Assembly: GCF_020524045.1 (NCBI RefSeq)
Contig: NZ_JAIVKL010000001.1
Span: 62,001 to 126,000 of the forward strand
Origin: Metabacillus litoralis
GTDB lineage: Bacteria; Bacillota; Bacilli; Bacillales; Bacillaceae
DNA: 64,000 bases
Direction: 5' to 3'
Position numbers and translations under genes: made by a program. Shown in pieces: positions 62,291 through 64,000 of the stretch (position 1 is its first letter; the number at the start of each line of letters is the position of its first letter). The notes under the pieces are model-generated. The model searched no databases, had not been told where the DNA came from, and saw nothing but the letters and a program-made list of their open reading frames with translations.

Positions 62291-62343
62291 TGTTAATGAA
62301 GCTTATTTTTTCTCTAGCTAACAAAAATTCACTAAAAGCGTTC

Positions 62344-62388
62344 ATAAGTGAAAAGGGAGTTTTTGTAACAACTCCCTTTTCACTTATT
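62344..62388. terminator. Bidirectional terminator between the small ORF and the aldehyde dehydrogenase gene
   Basis: Arms 62344-62361 and 62370-62387 pair perfectly over 18 bp (core GTGAAAAGGGAGTT) with an 8-nt loop. It lies 11 bp past the dehydrogenase stop, which converges on it. Confidence 0.9.
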
Positions 62389-62398
62389 TGTATTTAAT

Positions 62399-63826
62399 TT
62401 AGAATTCTGTTTTAATTGTCACGAACTTTAATTCTGTCATTTCTTCTACTGCATATTTAATTCCTTCACGGCCATAACCACTTTCTTTTACACCACCATA
62501 AGGCATATGATCTAACCTGAAAGTAGGAATATCATTAATAATAACTCCACCAGATTCAAGCTTTTTAGAAGCATTTAGGGCATTGTTAATGTTTTGGGTA
62601 TATAAAGCAACATTTAACCCGTAAACAGAATCATTGACCATATCTATAGCTTCATCTAGATGTTTATAAGGAACAATAGAAACAACTGGTGCAAACGTCT
62701 CTTCACAAGAGACAGCCATATCTTGTTTCACATTCAATAAAACAGTGGGTTCAAAAATCGAGCCTTCTCTGTTACCACCTAATCCAATTTTTGCACCTTG
62801 ATCAACTGCTTCTCTTACCCATGAGTCAATCCGCTTCGCCTCTTCTTCATCAATCATCACACTAACATCTGTTTTGTCATCTAAAGGATCACCGATTTTT
62901 AATTTTTTTGTTTGTTCAATAAATTTCTCGGTAAATTCTTGATAAATTGATTCATGAACGTAAATTCTTTGTAAGGAGATACAAACTTGACCCGCAAAGG
63001 CATATGCACCCTCAACACATCTAGGAATAATTTTGTCCAAAGGAACATCTGGTTCTACGATTAATCCCGAGTTAGAACCGAGCTCTAATGTTACTTTACG
63101 TAACCCAACTTTTTGCTTAATTATTTTCCCTACAGAAGCACTACCTGTAAATGTAACTTTTTTAACTCGATCATCTGTGATTAACGCATCACTTAGTTCT
63201 TTTCCGCTTCCTGTAATTACTTGTAATGCACCATCTGGTAGACCTGCCTGTTTAAAAATATCACCAATTAAAAACGAACTCAGAGGCGTTTTTTCAGCAG
63301 GCTTTAGCACAACTGTATTTCCTGCTGCAAACGCAGGTCCTAACTTATGTGCCACAAGATTGAAGGGGAAATTAAAAGGACTTATCGCAGTTACAACGCC
63401 AAGTGGCTCTCTCCAGGTCATCCCGAAACGATTTTCGCCACCAGGTGCAGCATCCATAGGAATGGTCTCTCCATAGATTCGTTTTGCTTCCTCTGCTGCA
63501 AATTCATAAGTAACGATTGTTCTACTTATTTCCCCTTTTGCTGCTTTGATAGGCTTTCCTGCCTCATTAGCAATTAACTTTGCTAATTCTTCCCTTCGTT
63601 CACGAATAATATTAGCTACATTAAATAAAATCTCTGCTCGCTTATAGGCAGGCATTTCCTTCATTGATTTATATGCTTCATGAGCACCCTTGATTGCTTC
63701 TTTGACATCATCTTCATCAGCCATGCTTATCTTAGCAAGTAACCTTCCGTCATATGGGGCATACAAAGAATACGTCCTTTGTTTCATAACAGATTTTCCA
63801 TTAATCATTAATCCTTGAGTATTCAT
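62399..63826 (-). CDS. NAD(P)-dependent aldehyde dehydrogenase
   Basis: A 475-residue member of the ALDH superfamily, full length. Visible are the cofactor-binding ISPFNFPFNLVAHKLGPAFAAGNTVVLKPAE, FTGSASVGKII, the general base E248 in LELGSNSG and the nucleophile C282 in GQVCISLQR. EETFAPVV and PYGGVKESGYGREG complete it. It is closest in pattern to the lactaldehyde/phosphonoacetaldehyde group, but the natural aldehyde cannot be read from sequence. AGAGGAG precedes the ATG. Confidence 0.88.
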   Translation of the reverse strand: MNTQGLMINGKSVMKQRTYSLYAPYDGRLLAKISMADEDDVKEAIKGAHEAYKSMKEMPAYKRAEILFNVANIIRERREELAKLIANEAGKPIKAAKGEISRTIVTYEFAAEEAKRIYGETIPMDAAPGGENRFGMTWREPLGVVTAISPFNFPFNLVAHKLGPAFAAGNTVVLKPAEKTPLSSFLIGDIFKQAGLPDGALQVITGSGKELSDALITDDRVKKVTFTGSASVGKIIKQKVGLRKVTLELGSNSGLIVEPDVPLDKIIPRCVEGAYAFAGQVCISLQRIYVHESIYQEFTEKFIEQTKKLKIGDPLDDKTDVSVMIDEEEAKRIDSWVREAVDQGAKIGLGGNREGSIFEPTVLLNVKQDMAVSCEETFAPVVSIVPYKHLDEAIDMVNDSVYGLNVALYTQNINNALNASKKLESGGVIINDIPTFRLDHMPYGGVKESGYGREGIKYAVEEMTELKFVTIKTEF

Positions 63827-63867
63827 ATACTATCTCCTCTCTAATAAAAGAAGTAAAACTCCTTATT

Positions 63868-63880
63868 GAACAAACTGTTC
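63868..63880 (-). promoter_or_regulatory. Palindrome upstream of the aldehyde dehydrogenase gene
   Basis: GAACA-AAC-TGTTC, within TTGAACAAACTGTTCGA, is a palindrome of the kind bound by TetR-type regulators, about 45 bp before the start codon. No regulator gene is in view. The rest of 63,881-64,000 is AT-rich and shows nothing else. Confidence 0.35.
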
Positions 63881-64000
63881 GATTATTTTGTCACTAAAAA
63901 TATAAATTTTTGATTTCCCTCATAACTTATTAGTTTCCCTATATAAGTAGAATGAAAACACTTACTAAACAAAACAAAAAAATAAATAACCTTTTACGAC

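Noticed and set aside
62139-62345. 68-codon minus-strand frame opposite the 39-codon plus-strand ORF
   Set aside because: No ribosome site, and it starts inside the terminator hairpin at 62344.
1-64000. tRNA or rRNA genes
   Set aside because: No tRNA-like TTCGANTC arms in the right context and no rRNA-like segments were noticed by eye; a covariance scan was not possible.

Overview
This window comes from a low-GC, Gram-positive, endospore-forming Bacillaceae species. The pointers are AAGGAGG-type ribosome sites, frequent TTG and GTG starts, rho-independent terminators, a tricistronic gerA-type spore germination operon, a CtaG of the Bacillus type and a SigB-like promoter. I cannot name the species from the sequence.

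Positions 1-29,600 are a nearly complete cobalamin (vitamin B12) regulon. First come cobO and cobT. Next is a riboswitch-controlled operon for corrinoid uptake and nucleotide-loop assembly: btuF, btuC, a btuD-cbiZ fusion, cbiB, cobD, cobU, cobS, cobC and a second short CobU-like gene. Two tandem cobalamin riboswitches, each with its own promoter and terminator, precede the oxygen-independent corrin-ring operon cbiW-H60-X-J-C-D-ET-L-F-G-A-P. The run continues with cobA (SUMT), a nitroreductase, pduX, bluB and the cobalt importer cbiMNQO. Together they take uroporphyrinogen III to adenosylcobalamin. They include cobalt uptake, cobalt insertion by CbiX, dimethylbenzimidazole synthesis by BluB and threonine-phosphate supply by PduX. 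The precorrin-2 dehydrogenase is not in the window.

Positions 29,700-52,600 hold ordinary chromosomal genes in small operons: ctaG, a GIY-YIG-like protein, two MFS transporters, CBO0543, DUF3219 and DUF3231 proteins, a luciferase-like monooxygenase, a SWIM/SNF2 helicase, the gerA-type operon with an extra 53-codon gene, dbpA, a copZ-like gene and a XerS-like tyrosine recombinase.

Positions 52,600-59,500 are a decay zone, poor in genes and rich in remnants. It holds a broken recombinase carrying a 21-bp inverted duplication, a broken ABC permease, a diverged duplicated intergenic segment, and a coiled-coil gene with three frameshifts on the minus strand. One intact secreted arabinanase (abnA) sits inside it, with a promoter carrying candidate AraR and CcpA sites.

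Positions 59,500-64,000 return to intact genes: a general-stress FMN-binding protein, a FetAB-type ABC exporter, short ORFs and an aldehyde dehydrogenase.
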